Shown: positions 10,125 through 17,171 of the stretch, piece after piece
Layout of the letters: each line of letters begins with the position of its first letter
Numbering within the stretch: position 1 is the stretch's first letter
Assembly: GCA_000828975.1 (NCBI GenBank)
Contig: AP014683.1
Location: 635,520 to 699,519 of the forward strand
Length of the DNA: 64,000 nt
From: Burkholderiales bacterium GJ-E10
GTDB lineage: Bacteria > Pseudomonadota > Gammaproteobacteria > Burkholderiales > Burkholderiaceae_F
Reading direction: 5' to 3'
Notes under the pieces: generated by a model
What the model saw: the letters and a program-made list of their open reading frames with translations, nothing else
Told to the model about the DNA's origin: nothing
Databases searched by the model: none
Program-made: the position numbers and the translations under genes

Positions 10125-10895
10125 ATGAAACCCGAATCGATGCTGGCCGACGTCGAGGTTGCAACGCCCGCAGGGCATTGCGATGCCGTTCTTGCACACG
10201 CTCCCAACCGGGGCGAGCTGCCCGCGGTGATCCTGTTTCCCGATGCGTTCGGCCTGCGCCCCGCAATTCGCGGCATGGCGAAGCGCCTTGCGGCGCAAGG
10301 GTATGCGGTACTGGTCCCGAATCCGTTCTATCGGTCCGGAAAATCACCCACGGACGGGATGGTCTTCGACTTTCAGGACCCGGCGGATCGCAGCCGCTTC
10401 ATGGAATTGCGCGCACCGATGACCCACGAGGCCGTTGCGCAGGACACGGCGGCGTTCATCGCGTTTCTCGACGCGCAACCGTTCGTACGCAAGGACGGAA
10501 AGGTCGGGGTCGTGGGCTATTGCATGGGAGGGGTCCTCGCCATGCAGGCGGCCGCCGGTGTTCCGGATCGGATCGGCGCCGGGGCGTCGTTCCATGGCGG
10601 TGGGTTGGCGACGGATGCACCCAACAGTCCGCATCGCCTGGTGCCCAAGATGCGCGCGCCGTTTTATTTCGGCATCGCGGCCAATGACGACGAGCGCGAA
10701 CCCGAGGCGAAGTCGGTGTTGGCGGATGCGTTCGCCGCTGCGCACCGCACCGCGACGATCGTGGTGTACGAAGGGACGCTGCACGGGTGGTGCATGCCGG
10801 ACCTTTCGGAGCGAACCGGCCGTCCGGTATACAACGAACCGCAGGCCGAGCGTGCGTGGGGCGAACTGCTGGCGCTCTTCCGACACGCCCTTTGA
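10125..10895 (+). CDS. Dienelactone hydrolase family protein
   Basis: 256-residue alpha/beta hydrolase of the DLH family. The nucleophile Cys is in the elbow GYCMGG (Cys 133). The acid is likely one of the aspartates in AANDDERE, and the histidine is in LHGWCMPD, giving the Cys-Asp-His triad typical of this family. An in-frame ATG at 10107 exists, but the ATG at 10125 is preceded by GGGGAG and matches family length better. The gene is followed after 25 bases by a methyltransferase on the same strand. Family members open lactone rings in aromatic degradation, but no such pathway is nearby, so the substrate stays open. Confidence 0.85.
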   Translation: MKPESMLADVEVATPAGHCDAVLAHAPNRGELPAVILFPDAFGLRPAIRGMAKRLAAQGYAVLVPNPFYRSGKSPTDGMVFDFQDPADRSRFMELRAPMTHEAVAQDTAAFIAFLDAQPFVRKDGKVGVVGYCMGGVLAMQAAAGVPDRIGAGASFHGGGLATDAPNSPHRLVPKMRAPFYFGIAANDDEREPEAKSVLADAFAAAHRTATIVVYEGTLHGWCMPDLSERTGRPVYNEPQAERAWGELLALFRHAL

Positions 10896-10920
10896 CTACT
10901 GCAGATTTCCGAGGAAAGCC

Positions 10921-11940
10921 ATGAACCACGAAGATCGCGTCCAACAGTTTCGTCAGCGCTCGCAGGCCGCGCTCAGCCTGAACGTCGCTTATATCGGCGT
11001 CGTGAACGGATTGTTCGCTGCCCTGCGTTCCCTGGGGATGGCAGCACCGCCGGTGCTGGCGCAGGCCGCCGCCATGGACGAGGGGTACGTGCGCCGCTGG
11101 TGCGATGCGGCCTATGCGTTCGAATATCTCGATGTCGATGGCGAAGCGTTTTCCCTCACGGCAAACGGAGCGGCCATGGTTCCGGGAACCGAAGGCGGCG
11201 TCATGCCGATGGCGATCCAGTCGGTGTTGACCGCGCACATGGCCGAACGCGCGGCGGCATTGATGCGGACCGGTGAACGTCCGGGAGAGTCCGTCCTGGC
11301 GGAACGGCAGACGCTGTTGCCGTGGTTCGGTCCGATGCTCGAAGCCAACTTCGCGCCGATGTTTGAAAACACCATTGTTCCGGCGGTTCCGGCGTTTGCC
11401 GAGATCGATCGCCGCGGCGGCCTGGCAGTCGATCTGGGTTGCGGCAACGGTTGGTACCTTCGTGCGCTGGCGCGCCGGTGCCGCAAGCTGCGCGGACTGG
11501 GGCTGGACGGTTTCGCGGAGAACGTTTCGCAGGCGCAGGAGCGTGCCGACGCGGAGGGCTTGGGAGATCGCGTGCGGTTCTCCGTCGGCGACATCCGGCA
11601 GTTCACGCTCGACGAACCGGCCGACCTCGTGGCCATGAATCGGGCGCTGCATCATGTCTGGGAAGAGGGACGTGAGCCGGTGTTCCGATGGTTCCGGGAC
11701 AACGTCAGGCCGGGTGGGTTCATCGTGATCTGGGAGCCGGCGTGGCCGGCGCAGCGTTCCGACCTGCGTGACCCGTCCCGTCGCGCCATGGCGTTCCAGA
11801 ACCTCGGCGAGCATGTGCAAGGGAATCACTTCCTGCGTCCGCAGGAAATCGTCGACGCGTTCGCCGCGGTGGACATGCCCGCCACGGCCCACCTCTTCGC
11901 CAACGGCAACGAGGCGGTCATCGTCGCCCGGCGTGGATGA
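10921..11940 (+). CDS. SAM-dependent class I methyltransferase
   Basis: 339-residue protein with an N-terminal helical region resembling the winged-helix dimerisation domain of small-molecule O-methyltransferases (about residues 1-95) and a Rossmann SAM-binding domain. Motif I is VDLGCGNG, followed by an acidic SVGDIRQF step and the post-motif MNRALHHVWE. The ATG is preceded by GAGGAAAGCC, a good ribosome binding site. It probably shares a transcript with the dienelactone hydrolase just upstream. The methyl acceptor cannot be predicted. Confidence 0.82.
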   Translation: MNHEDRVQQFRQRSQAALSLNVAYIGVVNGLFAALRSLGMAAPPVLAQAAAMDEGYVRRWCDAAYAFEYLDVDGEAFSLTANGAAMVPGTEGGVMPMAIQSVLTAHMAERAAALMRTGERPGESVLAERQTLLPWFGPMLEANFAPMFENTIVPAVPAFAEIDRRGGLAVDLGCGNGWYLRALARRCRKLRGLGLDGFAENVSQAQERADAEGLGDRVRFSVGDIRQFTLDEPADLVAMNRALHHVWEEGREPVFRWFRDNVRPGGFIVIWEPAWPAQRSDLRDPSRRAMAFQNLGEHVQGNHFLRPQEIVDAFAAVDMPATAHLFANGNEAVIVARRG

Positions 11941-12004
11941 CCAGTTTCGATCGGCGGCCCGCCACCGGCGGTGCCGCCGATGGTTCGTCTTCGCGGCGCG
12001 TTCG

Positions 12005-12094
12005 TCAGGCCGCGGCCACGAACACGATACCCAGCAACAGGACGAACGCCATGAGCAGGAGGAAAAAGCGAATGCTCGCCAGGACGTCTTGCAT
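12005..12094 (-). CDS. Single-pass membrane micropeptide (29 residues)
   Basis: A 29-residue ORF whose product is almost entirely one hydrophobic helix (MQDVLASIRFFLLLMAFVLL and onward, ending FVAAA). It is supported mainly by a strong Shine-Dalgarno, AGGAG, six bases upstream of the ATG. It stands alone: the methyltransferase ends convergently 64 bases away and the diguanylate cyclase stop codon lies 35 bases upstream. It may be cotranscribed with the diguanylate cyclase. Function unknown; small inner-membrane peptides of this form often modulate larger membrane proteins. Confidence 0.6.
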   Translation of the reverse strand: MQDVLASIRFFLLLMAFVLLLGIVFVAAA

Positions 12095-12129
12095 GATCGT
12101 CTCCTTTCCGGAAACGTACCAGGCTTCTT

Positions 12130-13155
12130 TTATACGCCTTCCGGGTTCGGGTGTGCAATCCGCTCCGGATCGGCATGCAGCGCGGAGGCGGGGAGGTCCC
12201 ATACGCGGACCTGATTGCGCCCGCTGCTCTTGGCGCGGAGGAGGGCGCGGTCTGCCCGATCGACGCTGGTTTCGATCGGGCGATGCGTGTCCATTTCGGC
12301 GATGCCGAACGACGCGGTGATGGTGATGGCGCCGCCCTCGGGGAGCGGAAGGCGCAAGACCGCGATGTCCTCGCGGATCCGATCCATCGCGATCTGCGCT
12401 TCCGGCGCGGCAATGTTGGGCAGGCAGAAGAGGAATTCCTCGCCGCCGTAGCGGAAGATCGAGTCGTAGCGACGCAAGTGCCGTTTCGCGACGTCCACGA
12501 CCGATCGCAGGACATGGTCGCCGGCGGCGTGACCGTGGCGATCGTTGACATCCTTGAAATGGTCCAGATCCATCATCGCCAGGCTGCAGGGGCCGCCGTG
12601 CCGCAGCATCCGGTCGCGTTCCGCTCCGAGCCGGTCCGTGAGCGAACTGCGGTTCCATATGCCGGTCAGGGCATCGACCATGCTTGCTTCATGGATGAGC
12701 GCGCGTTCGAGGGCGCGCAACGAGCCGTGGTAATGCATCGCCGCATCGGCGAAGCGGTCGAATTCGGCCGTGGTGATGCCGCCATTTCCGATGCGGGACC
12801 GCAGCGCGGCCGTGCAGTTCGACAGCGCGCGGTGTTTCAGGGCGACCTGCCGAAGCAAGGGGTCCGCCGGCCGGCGCAAGGTCCGGTCGAACTCCGTGAA
12901 CCATGTTTCGAATCCGGTTGCCATCGCCGGATCCGATTCCGCGTACTGGCGCTGGACGTCGCCGCAGGCCAGGCCGGCGAGAAATCCGAGCAGCCAGCGC
13001 AGATGCGCATCGGCAGCGGTATCGAGGTGGCGGATCGCGGCAAGGATGTCGCGGTGTTGGAAGTCGGGGGCGGAGCGCAAGTGCTGTAGGGAATCGGCCA
13101 TCGGAGAAACGTCGGGAATACCGTGCAATGCGATCTGCCGCAGGCTACGCCCCAT
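12130..13155 (-). CDS. Diguanylate cyclase, DgcZ-like with CZB-type N-terminus
   Basis: About 341 residues with a C-terminal GGDEF domain in which the active-site loop is RYGGEEFLF, so cyclase activity (two GTP to cyclic di-GMP) is expected. No upstream RxxD inhibitory site is obvious. The N-terminal half aligns by eye with the zinc-binding CZB domain of E. coli DgcZ (DAHLRWLLGF against DAHYQWLVSM), but two of the four metal ligands appear replaced. The ATG at 13155 overlaps the end of the MerR gene by 11 bases; an in-frame ATG at 13101 is equally possible, and neither has a clear Shine-Dalgarno. Overlap with the regulator gene suggests cotranscription. Confidence 0.85.
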   Translation of the reverse strand: MGRSLRQIALHGIPDVSPMADSLQHLRSAPDFQHRDILAAIRHLDTAADAHLRWLLGFLAGLACGDVQRQYAESDPAMATGFETWFTEFDRTLRRPADPLLRQVALKHRALSNCTAALRSRIGNGGITTAEFDRFADAAMHYHGSLRALERALIHEASMVDALTGIWNRSSLTDRLGAERDRMLRHGGPCSLAMMDLDHFKDVNDRHGHAAGDHVLRSVVDVAKRHLRRYDSIFRYGGEEFLFCLPNIAAPEAQIAMDRIREDIAVLRLPLPEGGAITITASFGIAEMDTHRPIETSVDRADRALLRAKSSGRNQVRVWDLPASALHADPERIAHPNPEGV

Positions 13156-13573
13156 CGAGGGTATGAATGTTCTGGGCCGCCAGGTTGCGAACGACGCGGC
13201 ACGGCTGCTGGCAATCCTGCACGCATTCGCCGAGGATGTCGCGAAGGGCCTGCCGCGCCTTCTGCAAGGCATCGATCTGCGTCTCGATCTCGCGCAGTTT
13301 TTGGCCCGCGAGGTCCAGAACGGAATGACAGTCGCGGTGGTCCAGGCGATCCAGCAAGTGGATGGTTTCGGCGAGCGTGAACCCCAGCCCCTTGGCCTGG
13401 AGGATCGACAGCAGGCGCCTGAGGTCGGATTCTTCGTAGGCGCGAAACCCGCCCAACTCCGGCTTCCGGGGCTCGCGCAGCAGGCCCTGCCGTTGGTAAT
13501 ACCGGACGGTCGAAACCCGCACTCCTGCCGTCTGGGCCAGCTTGCCGATGGTAAGTTTATTGTTCGAGGTCAC
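13145..13573 (-). CDS. MerR-family metal-type regulator with Cys cluster
   Basis: 142-residue regulator: N-terminal winged helix (LTIGKLAQTAGVRVSTVRYY), a dimerisation coiled coil, then a short C-terminal effector region. With the GTG start at 13573 the cysteines fall at 82, 117, 121 and 125. This is close to the Cys 82/117/126 set that binds Hg(II) in MerR, and the length also matches (144). No mer, cop, znt or cad genes lie next to it, so the metal or thiol signal is unknown. The frame stays open to 13777, but upstream starts would add a non-homologous tail. Its 3' end overlaps the diguanylate cyclase gene, its most likely target. Confidence 0.8.
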   Translation of the reverse strand: MTSNNKLTIGKLAQTAGVRVSTVRYYQRQGLLREPRKPELGGFRAYEESDLRRLLSILQAKGLGFTLAETIHLLDRLDHRDCHSVLDLAGQKLREIETQIDALQKARQALRDILGECVQDCQQPCRVVRNLAAQNIHTLDGA

Positions 13574-13676
13574 TTCGAGGCGCGTACGGAATGAAAGTGA
13601 AAATGCTTGTCCGTGCGACAACAAAGTCAGGATATCGCTGCACCGGGGTGCAGGCACAAGGGGGATCACGTGCTCT

Positions 13677-13711
13677 TTTGACAAAAGATGCATTTTGTCG
13701 AAAAGATGCAT
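13677..13711. promoter_or_regulatory. Palindrome and tandem repeat upstream of the MerR gene
   Basis: GACAAAA and TTTTGTC flank a 6-base centre at 13680-13699, forming a 20-bp near-perfect palindrome. The sequence also reads as two overlapping direct copies of TTTTGnCnAAAAGATGCAT. It lies about 105 bases upstream of the MerR GTG in an otherwise gene-free stretch (13574-13855). It is a plausible regulator binding site, but the protein that binds it is not known. Confidence 0.45.
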
Positions 13712-13800
13712 CATTTGGCTGCGGCAGAGGCCTGGTCGCCTGTGGAATTTCACCGGACGAGGCGCCTGCAAGGGCAACGCCGATGGTCGGGCGATGTCCG

Positions 13801-13830
13801 AAAAAAAACCGGCGGAGGCGCCGGTTTTTT
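13801..13830 (-). terminator. Bidirectional rho-independent terminator
   Basis: Perfect 6-bp GC stem CCGGCG/CGCCGG with GAGG loop, flanked by eight A on the left and six T on the right. It sits 25 bases past the stop of the SYLF-domain gene and can end transcripts from either direction. Confidence 0.85.
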
Positions 13831-13855
13831 CGTCGAGCCTGAGGCATCCCCCTGA

Positions 13856-14419
13856 CTACTTGTCGATGCGCGTGATCTTCGCTCCCTCCAGGGTGAGGTT
13901 GTACATGAGGCCCTTGTTGCCGTAGACGAAGCCGATGATCGGTTTCTGGGCGGTGTTCGTGTCGATCGTCTTTCCCGTTCCCAGGGTTGCGATGGCGACC
14001 GAGCCGTCGACGCCCGCCTTCCAGCCTTCGCTGGCGCGGAACTTGGCCAGGCTTTCCGGCGTCATGAACAGGATCGCAACGCTTTTCTCCTGCACGCCGA
14101 GTTGAAAGCCGATCGATGCCGCCGCGATGTTGTAGTACGCGACCGTGCGTCCATGGATGAGCAGCGCACCTTCGCCATATTCGCCACCGACGAAGAAGCC
14201 GGCCTTGAGCACCTTGGGGAATACCAGCATGCCGGCGGCCTTTCCCGCCAGTTCCTGGGCCGCGGAACTGGTGCGATAGAGCTTCTGCACCGCTTCTTGG
14301 ACGTCGGCGTTGAGTTCCTCGCGGGATTCGGCATGCGCGCGGAACGGCAGCGCAAGCAGGAGAACCATTGCGAACAGCGCGGCGATCGACGGGAATGCGC
14401 GGAATGGGGATTGAGCCAT
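13856..14419 (-). CDS. SYLF (YSC84-like) lipid-binding domain protein
   Basis: 187-residue exported protein with an N-terminal signal peptide (FPSIAALFAMVLLLALPFRAHA) and a single SYLF/Ysc84 domain covering the rest. Key stretches are the VFPKVLKAGFFVGGEYGEG core and the closing KGLMYNLTLEGAKITRI. SYLF domains bind phosphoinositide-like lipids in eukaryotes; bacterial members are periplasmic proteins of uncertain role. The ATG at 14419 has GAGGATCACG upstream; longer in-frame starts to 14692 would run across the divergent thioredoxin-fold gene. A terminator follows the gene. Confidence 0.85.
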   Translation of the reverse strand: MAQSPFRAFPSIAALFAMVLLLALPFRAHAESREELNADVQEAVQKLYRTSSAAQELAGKAAGMLVFPKVLKAGFFVGGEYGEGALLIHGRTVAYYNIAAASIGFQLGVQEKSVAILFMTPESLAKFRASEGWKAGVDGSVAIATLGTGKTIDTNTAQKPIIGFVYGNKGLMYNLTLEGAKITRIDK

Positions 14420-14534
14420 CGTGATCCTCGTGAGGGTGCCAAAGGTCAATACAATAGCGGAATCGGGGGCGGGCCGGAACATTGGTGCGTCCGTTGCGGG
14501 ACCATGGATTCGGAACTCAGAAGGAGAAAAGGGA

Positions 14535-15098
14535 ATGGCGGCATCGTCCAATCCAATCGAGATCGGTTCGCCGGCGCCGGATTTCGCGCTGCCGGATGGG
14601 GAAGGGCGCATGCATCGCCTGCGGGACTGCGCCGGCTCGCGGGGAACGCTGGTGATCTTCATGTGCAACCATTGCCCGTACGTGCTGTGCATGCGCGATG
14701 CGCTGCAGCAATACGCCCTGGACTATGCGGAGCGCGGGATTCGGGTTGTCGGCATCAATCCGAATGATCCGGTGGCCTACCCGGACGAGACGCCGGAGCG
14801 GGTGGCCGAAGTCGCCCGGCAACTCGCGTTCCCATATCTCGTCGACGGCGATCAGTCGGTCGCGAAGGCCTATCAGGCGGCATGCACGCCTGATCTGTAC
14901 TTGTACGACGGCGGTCTGCGTCTTGCATACCATGGCCAGTTCGACGACGCCCGACCCAAGAACGCGATCACGGCCACCGGCAGGGATCTGCGGGAAGCCA
15001 CCGATCGCCTGCTGGCGGGCATGCCGCCCCTCGCCGAACAGCGTGCGTCGATCGGCTGCAGCGTCAAGTGGAAACCGGGGAACGAGCCGGCAGTCTGA
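14535..15098 (+). CDS. Thioredoxin-fold protein (AhpC/TSA-like, CNHCPY motif)
   Basis: 187-residue cytoplasmic protein with a thioredoxin-like fold. The opening IGSPAPDFALPDG is the typical AhpC/ResA entry strand, and the active site is MCNHCPYV, a CxxC pair as in bacterial thioredoxin-family redoxins. No signal peptide is seen. The start has a strong Shine-Dalgarno (AGAAGGAG). It is divergent from the SYLF gene and probably monocistronic. A general disulfide or peroxide redox role follows from the family; the partner is unknown. Confidence 0.82.
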   Translation: MAASSNPIEIGSPAPDFALPDGEGRMHRLRDCAGSRGTLVIFMCNHCPYVLCMRDALQQYALDYAERGIRVVGINPNDPVAYPDETPERVAEVARQLAFPYLVDGDQSVAKAYQAACTPDLYLYDGGLRLAYHGQFDDARPKNAITATGRDLREATDRLLAGMPPLAEQRASIGCSVKWKPGNEPAV

Positions 15099-15151
15099 GC
15101 GGGAAATCGGAGGGAGGAATCGCCGAGCCGGGATGCGGGAATTCGGATCGG

Positions 15152-15201
15152 CGGAAAAAGAAAAACGCGCCGGTCGCAGGGGACTGCGGAGCCGGCGCGT
15201 T
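15152..15201 (-). terminator. Terminator of the PpiC gene
   Basis: Stem AACGCGCCGG/CCGGCGCGTT (outer arms 15164-15173 and 15192-15201), followed on the minus strand by a T-rich run (TTTTTCTTTTTCC). It lies 44 bases past the stop of the peptidyl-prolyl isomerase gene. Confidence 0.75.
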
Positions 15202-15244
15202 GCGATGCGTTCCTCCCCGCGCAGCGGGGAGGGCGGCAGGGCGG

Positions 15245-16084
15245 TCAGGGATTGGCGGAGACGATCTTGACCGACGCCTTCTGCTTCAGCGAGGCGATGA
15301 ACTGTTGCGCCTCGCGCTGCTCCAGCGCCTGCACGATGTGCGACTTGACCTCGTCCAGCGACGGGTTGTGGATCGGGCGCTCGTCGTCCAGACGGATCAC
15401 GTGCCAGCCGAACTGGGTGTGCACCGGGGTCTGGCTGACCTGACCCTTATGCAGCCCGGTCACGGCATCGGCGAACGGGCGGACGTAGGCCGCCGCCGGC
15501 GCCCAGCCCAGGGCGCCGCCGTTGGAGGCCGATCCCGGATCCAGGCTGTCCTTCTTCGCCAGCGCGCTGAAGCTCGCGCCCTTGTTGAGCTCGGCGATGA
15601 TGTCCTGGGCCTGCTGCTCGGTCTTCACCAGGATGTGGTGGACCTTGTATTCCTTGTCGCCCGCAAGCTTGACTTCCCGGTCGTATTCGGCCTGGATCTG
15701 GGCTTCGGTCGGCTTGTGCTTGGCGATCTCGTCGCGCAGCAGGGCCTGGATGTACACCGAACGCGCCGCGTTGTCAGCCTGGAAACGGACGCCTTCGCGG
15801 TCGGTGATGCGGCGGTGGCGGGCTTCCTGCATCAGGACGTCCAACTCGATGAGCTTGTCGCGGATGCCCGCGCGCAGCCGGGGCGTGTCGGGCTGATGCA
15901 GTTCGCGGACGATCAGGTCGATTTCCGAGCGCTTGATCGGACGGCCGTTGACGAAGGCCACGGTCTTGTCGGCGCTCGCCGACGCGGCGCTGCCCATGTT
16001 CTGGTCGTTGTGGTGCTGTGCGGACGCGGTACCGGCCAGGGCCAGCATCGCGGCAGCGGCAGCAGCGGTGATCACTCGATTCAT
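15245..16084 (-). CDS. Periplasmic peptidyl-prolyl cis-trans isomerase (parvulin/PpiC type)
   Basis: 279-residue exported foldase. A signal peptide (AAAAAAMLALAGTASA) is followed by a His/Asn-rich linker, a SurA-like N-terminal helical region (VAFVNGRPIKRSEID...), and a parvulin rotamase domain at about residues 145-240 with the hallmark VHHILVKTE, SNGGALGW and TQFGWHVIRLDD motifs. It accelerates prolyl isomerisation of envelope proteins. The gene is flanked by a clear terminator downstream and is probably a single-gene unit. Confidence 0.9.
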   Translation of the reverse strand: MNRVITAAAAAAMLALAGTASAQHHNDQNMGSAASASADKTVAFVNGRPIKRSEIDLIVRELHQPDTPRLRAGIRDKLIELDVLMQEARHRRITDREGVRFQADNAARSVYIQALLRDEIAKHKPTEAQIQAEYDREVKLAGDKEYKVHHILVKTEQQAQDIIAELNKGASFSALAKKDSLDPGSASNGGALGWAPAAAYVRPFADAVTGLHKGQVSQTPVHTQFGWHVIRLDDERPIHNPSLDEVKSHIVQALEQREAQQFIASLKQKASVKIVSANP

Positions 16085-16298
16085 TCCGTCACCTCAAGGT
16101 AATCGTTGGAATTCGGGAAAAGGGGAAACGGCGGCAGGCCGTCAGGAAACAGGCAAACCGAAAAATCATACACGCAAAAGTACTGGGCGGATCCGCGATG
16201 CCGGTGGGCGGTAGCGGGGATGCGTCGGAACCCGGCTGGACGCATGGCGGATCGATCTGCCGGGATGCAATGCCGCGCCCGTTCCCGGCGCAGTCGCT

Positions 16299-17168
16299 TC
16301 AGTGTGCGACGTCCTCGATGTCGAATTCCGAAGTGGGCGCGGCCCACAGATAGCCTTGTCCCCAGGGGACGCCCGCGGCCTGGGCCCGGTCGCGGGTGGC
16401 GGCGGTTTCGATCCCCTTCGCGATGGGGATCGATCCCAGGCCTTGCGCGAGGTCGACCACCCGGCGCAGTGCCAGTTCGGCTCGCGCATCGGTGACCGCG
16501 GCCTGGACGAGGGTCTGGTCGATCTTGAGGTAGCGGATCGGCATTGCCAGCAGATGCGGGAATGCGCTGCATTTGCTGCCGAAGTCGTCGAGCGCGAGCT
16601 GGAACCCCAGATCGAGCAGCGGTGCGACGCTTTCGCGCAGGCGCGTCGGGCTGAGGTCGAGGTTGCGTTCCGTGATTTCCAGCACCCAGGGAGTCTCCTC
16701 GTCGCCGGCCTGCATGCGGGCCGCACGCCATCGCTGGTGGTGGTCGGCGAGCCGACGCACGCTGGCGGGGTCGGTCAGGAACGCGCTGGAGCAGTTGATG
16801 AAGCGCTTGCCGCGTTCGGCCGTGAACGGCTCCGGCTCGGCATGGGCCGCGGCCATCACCTGCGCCGAGATCTCGCGGTCGATATGCGGTTCGAACGCGA
16901 TGTCGGCGGCGACGCCGATGAACGACTCCGCCGGCAGGACGGTGCCGTCCTGCGCGATCAGGCGTGCCAGGGCTTCCTGGCCGACGATGTGGTCGTCGCG
17001 CAGGCGCACGATCGGTTGATAGGCCACCCGCAGGCGGCGTTCCTGCAAGGCCCAGCGGAGCTGGGCCTTGGGGAACGCCGTCAGCGCAGGATGGCCCGCC
17101 CGGATCGCGCGCAACGCGGGCCGCAGTCCGGTTGCGTGCGGGGCTTCCTGCGATGCCGGGGCGGGCAT
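16299..17168 (-). CDS. EAL-domain protein, possibly degenerate c-di-GMP phosphodiesterase
   Basis: 289 residues, essentially a free-standing EAL domain without a recognisable sensor. Expected active-site elements are present: QEALAR for the EAL motif, Asn in INCSS, Glu in LEITE, the Asp pair in LDDFG and Lys in YLKIDQ. The usual EGVE loop-6 motif, however, reads KGIE, so one conserved glutamate is lost; catalysis may be weak or absent, and the protein may only sense cyclic di-GMP. It begins 4 bases after the stop of the upstream lipoprotein gene, so the two are almost certainly cotranscribed. Confidence 0.85.
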   Translation of the reverse strand: MPAPASQEAPHATGLRPALRAIRAGHPALTAFPKAQLRWALQERRLRVAYQPIVRLRDDHIVGQEALARLIAQDGTVLPAESFIGVAADIAFEPHIDREISAQVMAAAHAEPEPFTAERGKRFINCSSAFLTDPASVRRLADHHQRWRAARMQAGDEETPWVLEITERNLDLSPTRLRESVAPLLDLGFQLALDDFGSKCSAFPHLLAMPIRYLKIDQTLVQAAVTDARAELALRRVVDLAQGLGSIPIAKGIETAATRDRAQAAGVPWGQGYLWAAPTSEFDIEDVAH

Positions 17169-17171
17169 GGC

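Noticed and set aside
13574-13777. N-terminal extension of the MerR protein
   Set aside because: Would encode the palindrome as protein and add 68 residues absent from the MerR family.
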